Source of the DNA: Brevundimonas sp. SGAir0440
Lineage (GTDB): Bacteria; Pseudomonadota; Alphaproteobacteria; Caulobacterales; Caulobacteraceae
NCBI RefSeq assembly: GCF_005484585.1
Contig: NZ_CP039435.1
Location: 2,046,001-2,110,000 of the forward strand
Length of the DNA: 64,000 nt
Direction of reading: 5' to 3'
In this document: piece by piece, positions 10,081 through 18,484 of the stretch
How positions within the stretch are numbered: position 1 is the first letter of the stretch
Layout of the letters: every line of letters begins with the position of its first letter
Made by a program: the position numbers and the translations under genes
Notes under the pieces: model-generated
What the model saw: the letters and a program-made list of their open reading frames with translations, nothing else
Databases searched by the model: none
Told to the model about the DNA's origin: nothing

Positions 10081-11442
10081 ATGTCCACCGCCGCGCCGAC
10101 CGCGCCCCGCCGTTCCAACGCCGTGCTTGCGGCCTTCTCCGGCCCGTGCCTGCCGCTGGCGGCCTTCGGCGTCGCCCTGCCCGTCACCCTGCCGGAGTTC
10201 TACGCCACCCATGTGGGCCTGGAGCTGGGAGTCGTGGCGGCCGTCTTCATGGCCGTGCGCCTGATCGACATCGTCTTCGACCCCTTCATCGGCTGGGGCA
10301 TGGACAAGACCAAGACGCGGTTCGGTCGCTATCGTCCGTGGATGGCCATTTCGACGCCGATCCTGATGCTGTCGGCCTTCATGATGTTCGTCGTGGTCCA
10401 GCCCGGCGCCGGACCGGCCTATCTGTTTGGCTGGCTGCTGGTCCTGTATCTCGGCTTCTCGATCGGCACCCTGGGCCAACTCGGCTGGGCCGCCGTGCTT
10501 GCACCGCAGTATGACCAGCGCAGCCGGGTCTATGGCTGGTGGCAGGTGTTCAACATCATCGGCGTGATCCTGATCCTAGTGCTGCCGACCGTGGTGGTTC
10601 AGACGGGCATCGGGAACTATGCTGACGGCGTGCGGATCATGGGCTGGGCCATCCTCATCGCCCTGCCCGTCACCATCGGCCTGGCCATGGTCGCCGTGCC
10701 GGAGCCCGTCAACGCGGGCGACCAGCCGCACGGCGGCGCCGGCGCCTATCTGGCTCTATTGAAGATGCCGACGGTCCGGAAGCTTCTGATCGCCGACCTG
10801 CTGCTGGGCGTCGCGCCGGGCATCACGGGATCGCTGCTGTTCTTCTTCTTCGGACAGATCAAGGGTTACGACCACAGCCAGGCCGGCCTGTTCATGTTGT
10901 TCTATTTTATCGCCGGTCTTTGCGGCGCGCCCATCTGGGCCTGGCTGGCCACGCGCATCGGCAAGGATAAGGCCCTGGCCGTCGCCAGCCTGATCTTCGC
11001 GGCCCTCTACATCGCCGCCACCCTCGTGCCCGGCGGCAACTTCATGCTGACGGCAGCCGCCATGTTCATCGCCGGCCTGCCCTATGCGGCCGGCCTGTTC
11101 CTGTTGCGCGCCATGATGGCGGACGCGGGCGACGAGGTGCGGCTGGAGACGGGCGTGGATCGCACCGGACTGATGTTCTCCATCCTGTCCGCGACGACCA
11201 AGATCGGCCACGTGGTCGCGCTGATCCCCTATCTGATCCTGCAGGTTGTTGGTTTCAAAGCCGTGCCTGGACCAATGGGCAACAGCGACTTTTCCCTGCT
11301 GACGCTCCAGATCCTGTTTATTCTGGTCCCCGGCCTGTTGCTGGCCGCCGCCGCCTGGGTGCTGAAGGGCTATCCCCTGACGCCGAAGCGGCACGATGAA
11401 ATCCGCCTCGCCCTGGAAGCCCGCGACGGAGCCCGCCGTTGA
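10081..11442 (+). CDS. MFS transporter of the glycoside-pentoside-hexuronide (GPH, MelB-like) type
   Basis: 453-residue inner-membrane carrier with about 12 hydrophobic segments. The motif DIVFDPFIGWGMDKTKTRFG between helices 2 and 3, then RYRPWM, is diagnostic of the GPH family, in which sugars or other solutes are cotransported with H+ or Na+. The substrate is unknown. The frame is open far upstream, but hydrophobic sequence begins only after ATG 10081, which I use; an ATG at 10036 is possible. The stop overlaps the mazG TTG start (TTGA), linking carrier, mazG and the HAD gene in one unit. Confidence 0.88.
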   Translation: MSTAAPTAPRRSNAVLAAFSGPCLPLAAFGVALPVTLPEFYATHVGLELGVVAAVFMAVRLIDIVFDPFIGWGMDKTKTRFGRYRPWMAISTPILMLSAFMMFVVVQPGAGPAYLFGWLLVLYLGFSIGTLGQLGWAAVLAPQYDQRSRVYGWWQVFNIIGVILILVLPTVVVQTGIGNYADGVRIMGWAILIALPVTIGLAMVAVPEPVNAGDQPHGGAGAYLALLKMPTVRKLLIADLLLGVAPGITGSLLFFFFGQIKGYDHSQAGLFMLFYFIAGLCGAPIWAWLATRIGKDKALAVASLIFAALYIAATLVPGGNFMLTAAAMFIAGLPYAAGLFLLRAMMADAGDEVRLETGVDRTGLMFSILSATTKIGHVVALIPYLILQVVGFKAVPGPMGNSDFSLLTLQILFILVPGLLLAAAAWVLKGYPLTPKRHDEIRLALEARDGARR

Positions 11443-12233
11443 GACCGATCGACCGCCTGCTCGGCGTCATGGAGCGGTTGCGCGATCCCGACGGCGGCTG
11501 CCCCTGGGACGTGGAGCAGACCTTCGCCACCATCGCGCCCTACACGATCGAGGAGGCCTATGAGGTCGCCGACGCCATCGAGCGCAACGATCTGGTCGAG
11601 CTTAAGGGCGAACTGGGCGACCTGCTGTTCCAGGTCGTCTTCCACGCCCGCATGGCTGAGGAACAGGGGCTGTTCGCCTTCGACGACGTGGTCACAGCCA
11701 TCGCCGACAAGCTGGAGCGCCGCCACCCGCACGTTTTTGGTGACGAGGCCCAGCGCTCCTCGAAGGAACAGACCGTCGCCTGGGAAGCCATCAAGGCCGC
11801 CGAGCGCAAGGATCGCAAAAAGCCCGGCGTTCTCGACGACGTGCCAGTCGGCCTGCCCGCCCTGACCCGCGCCGCCAAACTGACCAAGCGCGCCGGTCGC
11901 GTCGGCTTCGACTGGCCGTCCACCGACGAGGTGTTCGACAAGCTGGCCGAAGAGGTCGAGGAGTTGCGCGTCGAGATCGCCGCCGGCGACAGGGCCAAGG
12001 CGCGTGAAGAGCTGGGGGACCTCCTGTTCGTCGTCGCCAACCTGGCGCGCAAGCTGGACGTCGAGCCCGAAGACGCCCTGCGCGCCGCCAACGCCAAGTT
12101 CGTGCGTCGCTTCGGCTTCATCGAGGCGGAACTGGCCAAGGACGGCCGTACGCCCGACCAATCGGGCCTGGCCGAGATGGACCGCCTCTGGGACGCCGCG
12201 AAGGTCGCGGAAAAGGCCGCGCCTGAAGCCTGA
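11439..12233 (+). CDS. mazG: Nucleoside triphosphate pyrophosphohydrolase MazG
   Basis: 264-residue cytosolic house-cleaning NTPase that converts NTPs to NMPs and pyrophosphate. It has the two tandem all-alpha MazG domains of the long form: the first near residues 10-110 (CPWDVEQTFATIAPYTIEEA, with EEAYEVADAI supplying the ExxE metal site), the second near 140-235 (LAEEVEELRVEIAAGD). The C-terminal half carries the active site in E. coli MazG. The start is TTG at 11439, overlapping the MFS stop by four bases; the family N-terminus RPIDRLLGVMERLRDPDGGC follows directly, so an earlier start is unlikely. Confidence 0.95.
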   Translation: MRPIDRLLGVMERLRDPDGGCPWDVEQTFATIAPYTIEEAYEVADAIERNDLVELKGELGDLLFQVVFHARMAEEQGLFAFDDVVTAIADKLERRHPHVFGDEAQRSSKEQTVAWEAIKAAERKDRKKPGVLDDVPVGLPALTRAAKLTKRAGRVGFDWPSTDEVFDKLAEEVEELRVEIAAGDRAKAREELGDLLFVVANLARKLDVEPEDALRAANAKFVRRFGFIEAELAKDGRTPDQSGLAEMDRLWDAAKVAEKAAPEA

Positions 12234-12243
12234 GCGACCCCGC

Positions 12244-12900
12244 GTGACCTACGACCTGATCATCTTCGACTACGACGGCGTGGTCGCCGACAGCGAGGTG
12301 CTGAACAGCACCGTCATGGCCGAGCAACTGACCGCCATCGGCCTGCCGACCTCGCTCGACGACGTCTTGGCCGCCTATACGGGCAAGCGCTGGCGCGACA
12401 ATCGGCCGGTCGTCGAGGCGGCTCTTGGTCGCGCCTGCCCTGACGACTTCCACACCACATGGTTTGCGACCTGTCGCCGGCGCGCGCCGCAGCAGCTTGA
12501 GCCTGTGCCCGGTCTGCTGGACTTCGTCGCTGCCCGACCCGAGCCCCGCTGCATCGCCTCATCCAGCGGACCCGACTGGATCGGCGTCGGCCTAGACCTG
12601 TTCGGCCTGACGGACCATTTCGACGGCGCGGTCTTCACCGGCCTGGTGGTCGAGCGCGGCAAGCCCCACCCCGACATCTTCCTGCATGCCGCCGACGCCA
12701 TGGGCGTTGATCCGATGCGCACCCTGGTGATCGAAGACAGCGAGGCGGGCGTCACCGCCGGCGTCGCGGCCGGTATGACGGTCGTGGGGCTGACGGCGGG
12801 CGGCCATGTCCGCCACGGCCATGCCGAACGCCTGACGGCGCGCGGCGCACACCACATCGCCGACAGCTATGCGGCCGTGTCCGCCTTCATGGATCGCTGA
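12244..12900 (+). CDS. HAD-superfamily hydrolase, beta-phosphoglucomutase-like
   Basis: 218-residue HAD enzyme of subfamily IA. Motif I is IIFDYDGVVADSE (residues 5-17, with both catalytic Asp). Motif II is the ASSSGPDWIG region (about 103), motif III is the Lys in VERGKPHPDIF (about 140), and motif IV is VIEDSEAGVTAGVAAGM. A helical cap lies between motifs I and II. The substrate is probably a phosphorylated sugar or another small phosphate ester and cannot be told from sequence. GTG at 12244 is the only start that leaves motif I near the N-terminus. The gene follows mazG by 10 bp and converges on the antiporter gene. Confidence 0.85.
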   Translation: MTYDLIIFDYDGVVADSEVLNSTVMAEQLTAIGLPTSLDDVLAAYTGKRWRDNRPVVEAALGRACPDDFHTTWFATCRRRAPQQLEPVPGLLDFVAARPEPRCIASSSGPDWIGVGLDLFGLTDHFDGAVFTGLVVERGKPHPDIFLHAADAMGVDPMRTLVIEDSEAGVTAGVAAGMTVVGLTAGGHVRHGHAERLTARGAHHIADSYAAVSAFMDR

Positions 12901-12903
12901 GCG

Positions 12904-14541
12904 TCAGAGGTAGCGCAGTTCCTGTAGATCGACGTCACGGAACAGTTTCTTGGCCGTCACCTCGTCCAGCTGACGCGCTCTCAGCAAGCGACGTAACTCT
13001 TCGCGCTCGGCGGCCAGCCCTGCAAGCCACAGACGCCGCTCGATGTCGTCCATCTTGCGCGTCAGGGCGGCGTCTTCCTCGTCCGTGCGGGTATGGGTCT
13101 CGATCCGCTGGCGATAGGTCTCCATGATCCGGCCAGCGATGTCGGAATAGAGGTCAGGGTTGGACTTGCCCTCCGCCATGGCGTGCGAGGCGTCCTCGAT
13201 GGCGCGGATGGCGGCGGAGGCTGAGGCGACGCGACCGCGATCCTCTTCCTGCTCATGCGACGGCTCCGGCGGCAGTTCGACGTTCTTGAGCAGGCGGGGC
13301 AAGGCGAAGGTGGCCAACACCAGCGACACCACGATCACGCCGGCCGCCAGGAAGATCGCCAGGTTTCGAGACGGCATCGGCGACCCGTCGCCCAAGGCGA
13401 ACGGCAGGGTCAGAATACCCGCCAGAGTGATCGCGCCCCGCACACCCGCCAGAGACATCACCATGGTCAGCCGCAAACCGACCTTGGCCGGCGGACCGCG
13501 ATGGCGGCGGCGAAACAGGGTCAGCTTCAGCGAGGTCCAAACCCAGACGAACCGCAGCGCGGCCAGGGTGGCGACGATGCCGAACACATAGACCGCCAGC
13601 CACCAGACCTCCGGCCGGCTGGTGCCCGCCACCACCTCGGCCGCTCTCGACATGATCGAGGGCATCTGTTCGCCCAGGATCACGAAGATGATGCCGTTGG
13701 CGACGAACTGAACCGTGTCCCACACGACGCTGCGCCGGATCCGCGTCATCGCCATCGACTGCCCGACGATGCCGCCGCGTTCGGTGAAGCTCATCGTCAC
13801 CCCGGCCGCAACCGCCGCCAGGATGCCGGACGCATGCAGTTCTTCCGCGACCAGATAGGCCGCAAACGGGATCAGCAGGCTGATCAGAATCTGCGCGCCC
13901 ACGTCCTCGCCCCAGCGTCGGCTGACGAAGCTCTTGGCGTAGCTAATGGCCATGGTGACCAGAACGCCGACGGCGACCCCGACCAGGGCCAGCCAAACGA
14001 ACGTGCCGACCGCATGGCCGATCGAAAACGCGCCCGTCGTCGCGGCGGCGACCGCGATCCGCATGCAGGTCAGGCCCGTCGCATCGTTCAATAGCGACTC
14101 GCCTTCCAGAATATGCATCAGGCGCTTGGGGATGGGCGCCCGCGCCGCGATCGCCTGAACCGCGATGGGATCGGTCGGCGACAGGATGGCGGCCAGGGCG
14201 AAGGCCACCGGCAGCGGCATCTCCGGGATCATCCACCAGATCAGGAAACCCAGACCGACGACGGTGAACAGCACCAGCCCCAGCGCCAGCTCGAGGATGA
14301 CTGCCCGGTCGCGAAACAGGTCTTCCTTGGGAATTCGCCAGCCATCCAGAAACAGCAGCGGCGGCAGGAACAGCAGAAAGAAGATGTCCGGCTCAAGATC
14401 GACCGTCTTGCCCGTGATCAGCACGATGGCGGCGCCCAGCCCGATCTGAACCAACGGCAAGGCGATGCGCGTGATCCGCGCGATCGACCCCGACACCACC
14501 ACGGCCAAAAGCAGAAGCAGGACGGTTTCGATCAGATGCAT
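12904..14541 (-). CDS. Na+/H+ antiporter, CPA1/NhaP family
   Basis: 545-residue inner-membrane antiporter exchanging protons for Na+ (or K+/Li+). About 12 transmembrane segments fill residues 1-415. The CPA1 hallmark FALAAILSPTDPIAV lies near residue 118 and the ion-binding GESLLNDATGL near 148. A charged cytoplasmic tail of about 125 residues (from about 420) with predicted helices may regulate activity. It sits 6 bp downstream of hflX in the same direction and may be the last gene of the hfq-hflX transcript. Ion specificity is not readable. Confidence 0.92.
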   Translation of the reverse strand: MHLIETVLLLLLAVVVSGSIARITRIALPLVQIGLGAAIVLITGKTVDLEPDIFFLLFLPPLLFLDGWRIPKEDLFRDRAVILELALGLVLFTVVGLGFLIWWMIPEMPLPVAFALAAILSPTDPIAVQAIAARAPIPKRLMHILEGESLLNDATGLTCMRIAVAAATTGAFSIGHAVGTFVWLALVGVAVGVLVTMAISYAKSFVSRRWGEDVGAQILISLLIPFAAYLVAEELHASGILAAVAAGVTMSFTERGGIVGQSMAMTRIRRSVVWDTVQFVANGIIFVILGEQMPSIMSRAAEVVAGTSRPEVWWLAVYVFGIVATLAALRFVWVWTSLKLTLFRRRHRGPPAKVGLRLTMVMSLAGVRGAITLAGILTLPFALGDGSPMPSRNLAIFLAAGVIVVSLVLATFALPRLLKNVELPPEPSHEQEEDRGRVASASAAIRAIEDASHAMAEGKSNPDLYSDIAGRIMETYRQRIETHTRTDEEDAALTRKMDDIERRLWLAGLAAEREELRRLLRARQLDEVTAKKLFRDVDLQELRYL

Positions 14542-14547
14542 GAAAAC

Positions 14548-15861
14548 TCAGTCGGTCAGGTCGGGATACAGGCGCTCGAATCGCCCGAGCGCCGCAGGAT
14601 GCAGCCGCACCGTGACGTGAGTACGGCCAAGCTCGTCCGCATCGCGCGCCGTGACCCGACCATGTTCGTACAGCCACGCCAGGGCGTCGCCCTGATGCGG
14701 CTTCAGCGTCAGCTGCGTCTCGGGATCATCATCGATCAGGCCGGCGATGATCTGGCGCAGAGGCTCGATCCCTTCGCCCGTCCAGGCTGAGACGGCGACC
14801 GCCTCACCGTCCTTCGCCAGACGTTCGGCCTGACCCAGCACGGTCTCGCGCGCTTCATCGTCCAGCAGGTCGATCTTGTTCCAAACTTCCAGCACCCGGC
14901 GCGTCTTGCCCTCTGGCGTCTCGATCTGTTTCAGCACGGCTTCGACATCCTTGGCCTGGGCGGCGCTGTCGGGCGAGGCGATGTCGCGGACGTGCAGGAT
15001 CAGATCGGCCTCGCCGACCTCCTCCAGCGTGGCGCGGAAGCTCTCGACCAGTTCGTGCGGCAGGTCGGAGATAAAGCCGACGGTGTCCGCCACGATGGCG
15101 GGTCGCCCTTGCGGCAACCGGATGGTGCGCTGGGTCGTGTCCAGGGTGGCGAACAGCAGATCCTTGGCGAAGACCTCCGATCCCGTCAGCCGATTGAAAA
15201 GCGTCGACTTGCCGGCGTTGGTGTAGCCGACCAGGGCGATGGTCGGGAACGGCGCCTTCTGACGCTGCTTGCGGTGCAGGCCGCGCGTGCGCCGCACCTC
15301 TTCCAACTCGGACTTCAGCCTGACGATCCGGTCGGCGATCAGACGCCGGTCCAGCTCGATCTGTGTTTCGCCGGGCCCGCCGGTCGAACCGGTGCCGCCG
15401 CGTTGCCGCTCGAGGTGGGTCCAGGTCCGCACCAGACGCGATCGCTCATAATCCAGCCGCGCCAGTTCAACCTGAAGCCGCCCCTCCTTGGTCCGCGCGC
15501 GACGGCCGAAGATTTCCAGGATCAGGCCGGTGCGGTCGATGACCTTCACCTCCCACGCCTTTTCCAGATTGCGTTGCTGCACCGGCGTCAGGGCGTCGTC
15601 GATGATGACGGCTTCGGCGTCCGCGGCGCGCACGAGCGCAGCCAGTTCCTCGACCTTGCCCGTGCCGAACAGGGTCGCAGGCGTGGTGCTGCGCAGCCGC
15701 ACGATCTCTTCGGCGCGCACGTCGAGGTCCAGCGCGCGGGCAAGGCCCGCCGCCTCCTCAAGCCGTTCGCTCGCCAGCCGGGGACTGTCCGAGCGTCGGT
15801 CGGGGTGAATGACGACCGCCCGGATCAGCGGGACGGTGTGGTCGATCAGTTTTTGGGTCAA
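14548..15861 (-). CDS. hflX: Ribosome-splitting GTPase HflX
   Basis: 437-residue Obg-HflX GTPase that binds 50S subunits and splits stalled 70S ribosomes under stress. The N-terminal HflX domain includes FGTGKVEEL and the conserved GGPGETQIELDRR. The G domain has G1 GYTNAGKSTLFNRL (about 205), G3 DTVGFISDLP, and G4 NKIDLLD. It starts directly after the hfq stop. The hfq-hflX pairing is very widely conserved, which supports both calls. Confidence 0.97.
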   Translation of the reverse strand: MTQKLIDHTVPLIRAVVIHPDRRSDSPRLASERLEEAAGLARALDLDVRAEEIVRLRSTTPATLFGTGKVEELAALVRAADAEAVIIDDALTPVQQRNLEKAWEVKVIDRTGLILEIFGRRARTKEGRLQVELARLDYERSRLVRTWTHLERQRGGTGSTGGPGETQIELDRRLIADRIVRLKSELEEVRRTRGLHRKQRQKAPFPTIALVGYTNAGKSTLFNRLTGSEVFAKDLLFATLDTTQRTIRLPQGRPAIVADTVGFISDLPHELVESFRATLEEVGEADLILHVRDIASPDSAAQAKDVEAVLKQIETPEGKTRRVLEVWNKIDLLDDEARETVLGQAERLAKDGEAVAVSAWTGEGIEPLRQIIAGLIDDDPETQLTLKPHQGDALAWLYEHGRVTARDADELGRTHVTVRLHPAALGRFERLYPDLTD

Positions 15862-16107
15862 TCAGTCTTCTTCGGCGTCGGGCTCGTACAGCTGCACGGG
15901 CGCGGACGGCATGATGGTTGAGATGGCGTGCTTGTACACCAGCTGGGACTGGCCATCGCGGCGCAGCAGGACACAGAAGTTGTCGAACCAGGTCACGATG
16001 CCCTGCAACTTAACCCCATTTACCAGGAAGATGGTCAGCGGCGTCTTGGTCTTGCGGACCGAGTTGAGGAAGGTGTCCTGAAGGTTCTGACGTTTGTCTT
16101 GCGACAT
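15862..16107 (-). CDS. hfq: RNA chaperone Hfq
   Basis: 81-residue Sm-like protein forming hexameric rings that pair small RNAs with mRNAs. Sm1 is [20 protein letters not shown] and Sm2 is [10 protein letters not shown], containing the YKH triad of the proximal uridine site. The N-terminus [18 protein letters not shown] has the distal-face and rim residues. The C-terminal tail is short and acidic (PDAEED), as is usual in alphaproteobacteria. The 101 bp between dat and hfq contain no gene but may hold an hfq promoter. Confidence 0.98.
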   Translation of the reverse strand: MSQDKRQNLQDTFLNSVRKTKTPLTIFLVNGVKLQGIVTWFDNFCVLLRRDGQSQLVYKHAISTIMPSAPVQLYEPDAEED

Positions 16108-16208
16108 GGCAGGTTTTTCCTGTTCTTCGTTGTTTGTCGCCGTGGGAGCGGCGGGGCCGATGCAGCCGACCGCGACCTTAACCGCCGCCCGGCCGCTCGG
16201 GCAACGCC

Positions 16209-17069
16209 CTAAATGGCCCCTCGACGCGCCTGTTCAAGATAGAGTTCTCGCAGGCGGGTCGCGACCGGGCCGGGCTGGCCGTCGCCGATCTTCACGCCGT
16301 CCAGCGAAACCAGCGGCATGACGAAGGCGCTGGCGGCGGTGACGAACACCTCCCGCGCCCGTTTCGCTTCGTCGACCGAGAAGGCCCGCTCTTCCAGTTC
16401 GACACCCTCGGCGGCGGCGAGATCGAGGACCGCCGCTCGCGTGATGCCCCGCAGGATATTGGCCTGGATGTCCCGCGTTCTCAGCCTGCCGTGCTCATCC
16501 ACGATCCACGCATTGGTCGATGCGCCTTCGGTGATCAGACCCATGTCGTCGTACATCAGGCACTCATAGGCGCCGCGCTCGCGCGCCGCCTGTTTGGCCA
16601 GCACGTTCGGCAAGAGACCGACCGTCTTGATGTCGCAACGCCCCCAGCGAATATCGGGCTGGGTGACGCCGGCTGCGCCGTTTTTCGCCAGTCGCTGATT
16701 TCGCGCCGGATCCATCGACTTGGCCGTCACGACCACGCTGGGCGCGACATCGACCGGAAAGCCATGATCGCGCGGCGCCGTGCCGCGTGTAATCTGCAGA
16801 TAGACCATGCCGTTGCGCACGCGATTGCGCCGCACGGTCTCGCGCAGAACGACGCCCAAGGCGCCGGCGCTCATCGGAATATCGATCTTCAGTTCGCTCA
16901 GACTGCGGTGCAGGCGGCTCATATGACCTTCGAAATCGGCCAGCCGCCCGTCGAAGACAGACCAGACCTCATAGACGCCGTCTGCGAACTGAAAACCGCG
17001 ATCCTCGATATGGACCACGGCCTCGCCATGCGCGCTGTAGGCGCCGTTCACATAGGCGACGCGTGACAT
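16209..17069 (-). CDS. dat: D-amino-acid transaminase (fold-type IV PLP enzyme)
   Basis: 286-residue class IV aminotransferase. The catalytic lysine lies in [16 protein letters not shown] (about residue 148), and the PLP-binding segment [12 protein letters not shown] follows near 178. The N-terminus [20 protein letters not shown] and ADGVYE match D-amino-acid aminotransferases, which supply D-Ala and D-Glu for peptidoglycan; a branched-chain or 4-amino-4-deoxychorismate lyase role is less likely. The start codon overlaps the ntrX stop by one base (TGATG), so dat is coupled to the ntrYX operon, an arrangement known in related alphaproteobacteria. Confidence 0.88.
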   Translation of the reverse strand: MSRVAYVNGAYSAHGEAVVHIEDRGFQFADGVYEVWSVFDGRLADFEGHMSRLHRSLSELKIDIPMSAGALGVVLRETVRRNRVRNGMVYLQITRGTAPRDHGFPVDVAPSVVVTAKSMDPARNQRLAKNGAAGVTQPDIRWGRCDIKTVGLLPNVLAKQAARERGAYECLMYDDMGLITEGASTNAWIVDEHGRLRTRDIQANILRGITRAAVLDLAAAEGVELEERAFSVDEAKRAREVFVTAASAFVMPLVSLDGVKIGDGQPGPVATRLRELYLEQARRGAI

Positions 17070-18475
17070 CAGGCCGGCTCTTCCTCATCGCCGCCGCGCG
17101 CGGGCGAGACGCCCAGCGACTTCAGCTTTCTGTGCAGGGCCGATCGCTCCATGCCGATGAAGGCGGCGGTGCGCGAGATATTGCCGCCGAACCGCATGAT
17201 CTGCGCCGCCAGATACTCGCGCTCGAACACCTCGCGCGCCTCGCGCAGCGGCAGGGCGATGGTGCGTTCGCCGCCCAGGTTCGCCGTCCCGCCGTTCGAG
17301 GTCGCCACCTCCTGCGGCAGCATGTCGGCGGTGATCGTTTCGGCCGGATCGCCGGTCGCCAGGATCAGCAGACGCTCGATATTGTTGCGCAGCTGGCGGA
17401 TGTTGCCGGGCCACGGATGGACTTGCAGCACCGCCACCGCATCGTCCCCCACGATGCGTTTGGGCAGACCTTGCGAAGCGCTGATCGTGTCGACAAAATA
17501 TTCTACCAGTTCGGCGATGTCCTCGCGCCGTTCCGACAGCGGCGGGACACGGATCGGCACCACGTTCAGACGGTGGAACAGGTCTTCGCGGAAACGTCCC
17601 TCTGCGATCTCGGCCTTCAGATCGCGTGATGTCGAGGTCACGACGCGCACATCGACCTGAACGTCCTGCTCTCCGCCGACACGCCGGAACCTCTGGTCCA
17701 CCAGCACACGCAGGATGCGGCTCTGGCTCTCGCGCGGCATGTCGCTGATTTCATCAAGATATAGCGTGCCGTTGTGGGCGCGTTCGAACACGCCGATCTT
17801 GCGCGGACGGCCGTCCTGGCCCTCCTCGCCGAACAGTTCGACATCCAGACGTTCCGGCGTCATGCCGGCGGCCGAAATCGCGACGAACTCGGCGCGGGCG
17901 CGCGGGCTGGCTTCGTGGATCTGGCGCGCCACCAGCTCCTTGCCCGAGCCGGCCGGTCCGGCGATCAGAACCCGACTGTTGGCCTGGGCCACCTTGGCGA
18001 TTGTGCTGCGCAAGGCCTGCGCGGCCTGTGATCGGCCGATCAGACCCGACGGCGTCATGGTCGCCGCGCGCAGCCGGCGGTTCTCGCGCTTCAGCGTCGC
18101 CGCCTCGATGGCGCGTTCGACCACGACGACCAGCCGATCCGACTTGAACGGCTTTTCGATGAAGTCATAGGCGCCGCGCTTCAGCGCCGTCACCGCCGTC
18201 TCGATGTTGCCGTGACCGGAAATCATCACCACCGGCAGGTCAGGGTCCAGTTCCTTGACGACCTCCAGCAGCTCTAGCCCGTCCAGCCCGCCGCCCTGCA
18301 TCCAGATGTCCAGGATCGCCAGCGACGGCTTCCTGGCCCGAATCGCGGCCAAGGCCTCGTCGGAGTTGGCGGCGACGCGCACGGCATGGCCTTCGTCCTC
18401 CAGCAGGCCAGACATTAGGTCGCGGATGTCGGCCTCGTCGTCGACAACGAGAATGTCGGAACCGGTTGGTCGCAT
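17069..18475 (-). CDS. ntrX: Response regulator NtrX (receiver-AAA+-Fis HTH)
   Basis: 468-residue NtrC-family regulator. The receiver domain covers residues 1-125 with acidic pocket VVDDEAD and phospho-acceptor Asp56 in LAILDIWM. The AAA+ domain (about 145-390) has Walker A GPAGSGKELVARQ and a Walker B-like LYLDEISDMP. The Fis-type helix-turn-helix is at the C-terminus (NISRTAAFIGMERSALHRKL). The loop that should carry GAFTGA, which contacts sigma-54, is replaced by GEEGQDGRPRKIGVFERAHN, so sigma-54 activation is unlikely. It lies 9 bp after ntrY, its cognate kinase, which is tied to nitrogen, redox and envelope control. Confidence 0.95.
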   Translation of the reverse strand: MRPTGSDILVVDDEADIRDLMSGLLEDEGHAVRVAANSDEALAAIRARKPSLAILDIWMQGGGLDGLELLEVVKELDPDLPVVMISGHGNIETAVTALKRGAYDFIEKPFKSDRLVVVVERAIEAATLKRENRRLRAATMTPSGLIGRSQAAQALRSTIAKVAQANSRVLIAGPAGSGKELVARQIHEASPRARAEFVAISAAGMTPERLDVELFGEEGQDGRPRKIGVFERAHNGTLYLDEISDMPRESQSRILRVLVDQRFRRVGGEQDVQVDVRVVTSTSRDLKAEIAEGRFREDLFHRLNVVPIRVPPLSERREDIAELVEYFVDTISASQGLPKRIVGDDAVAVLQVHPWPGNIRQLRNNIERLLILATGDPAETITADMLPQEVATSNGGTANLGGERTIALPLREAREVFEREYLAAQIMRFGGNISRTAAFIGMERSALHRKLKSLGVSPARGGDEEEPA

Positions 18476-18484
18476 CTTGCCTCG

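Noticed and set aside
9073..11442. 789-codon reading frame for the MFS carrier
   Set aside because: The first 336 codons are the antisense of the VanY-type gene and carry no membrane segments.
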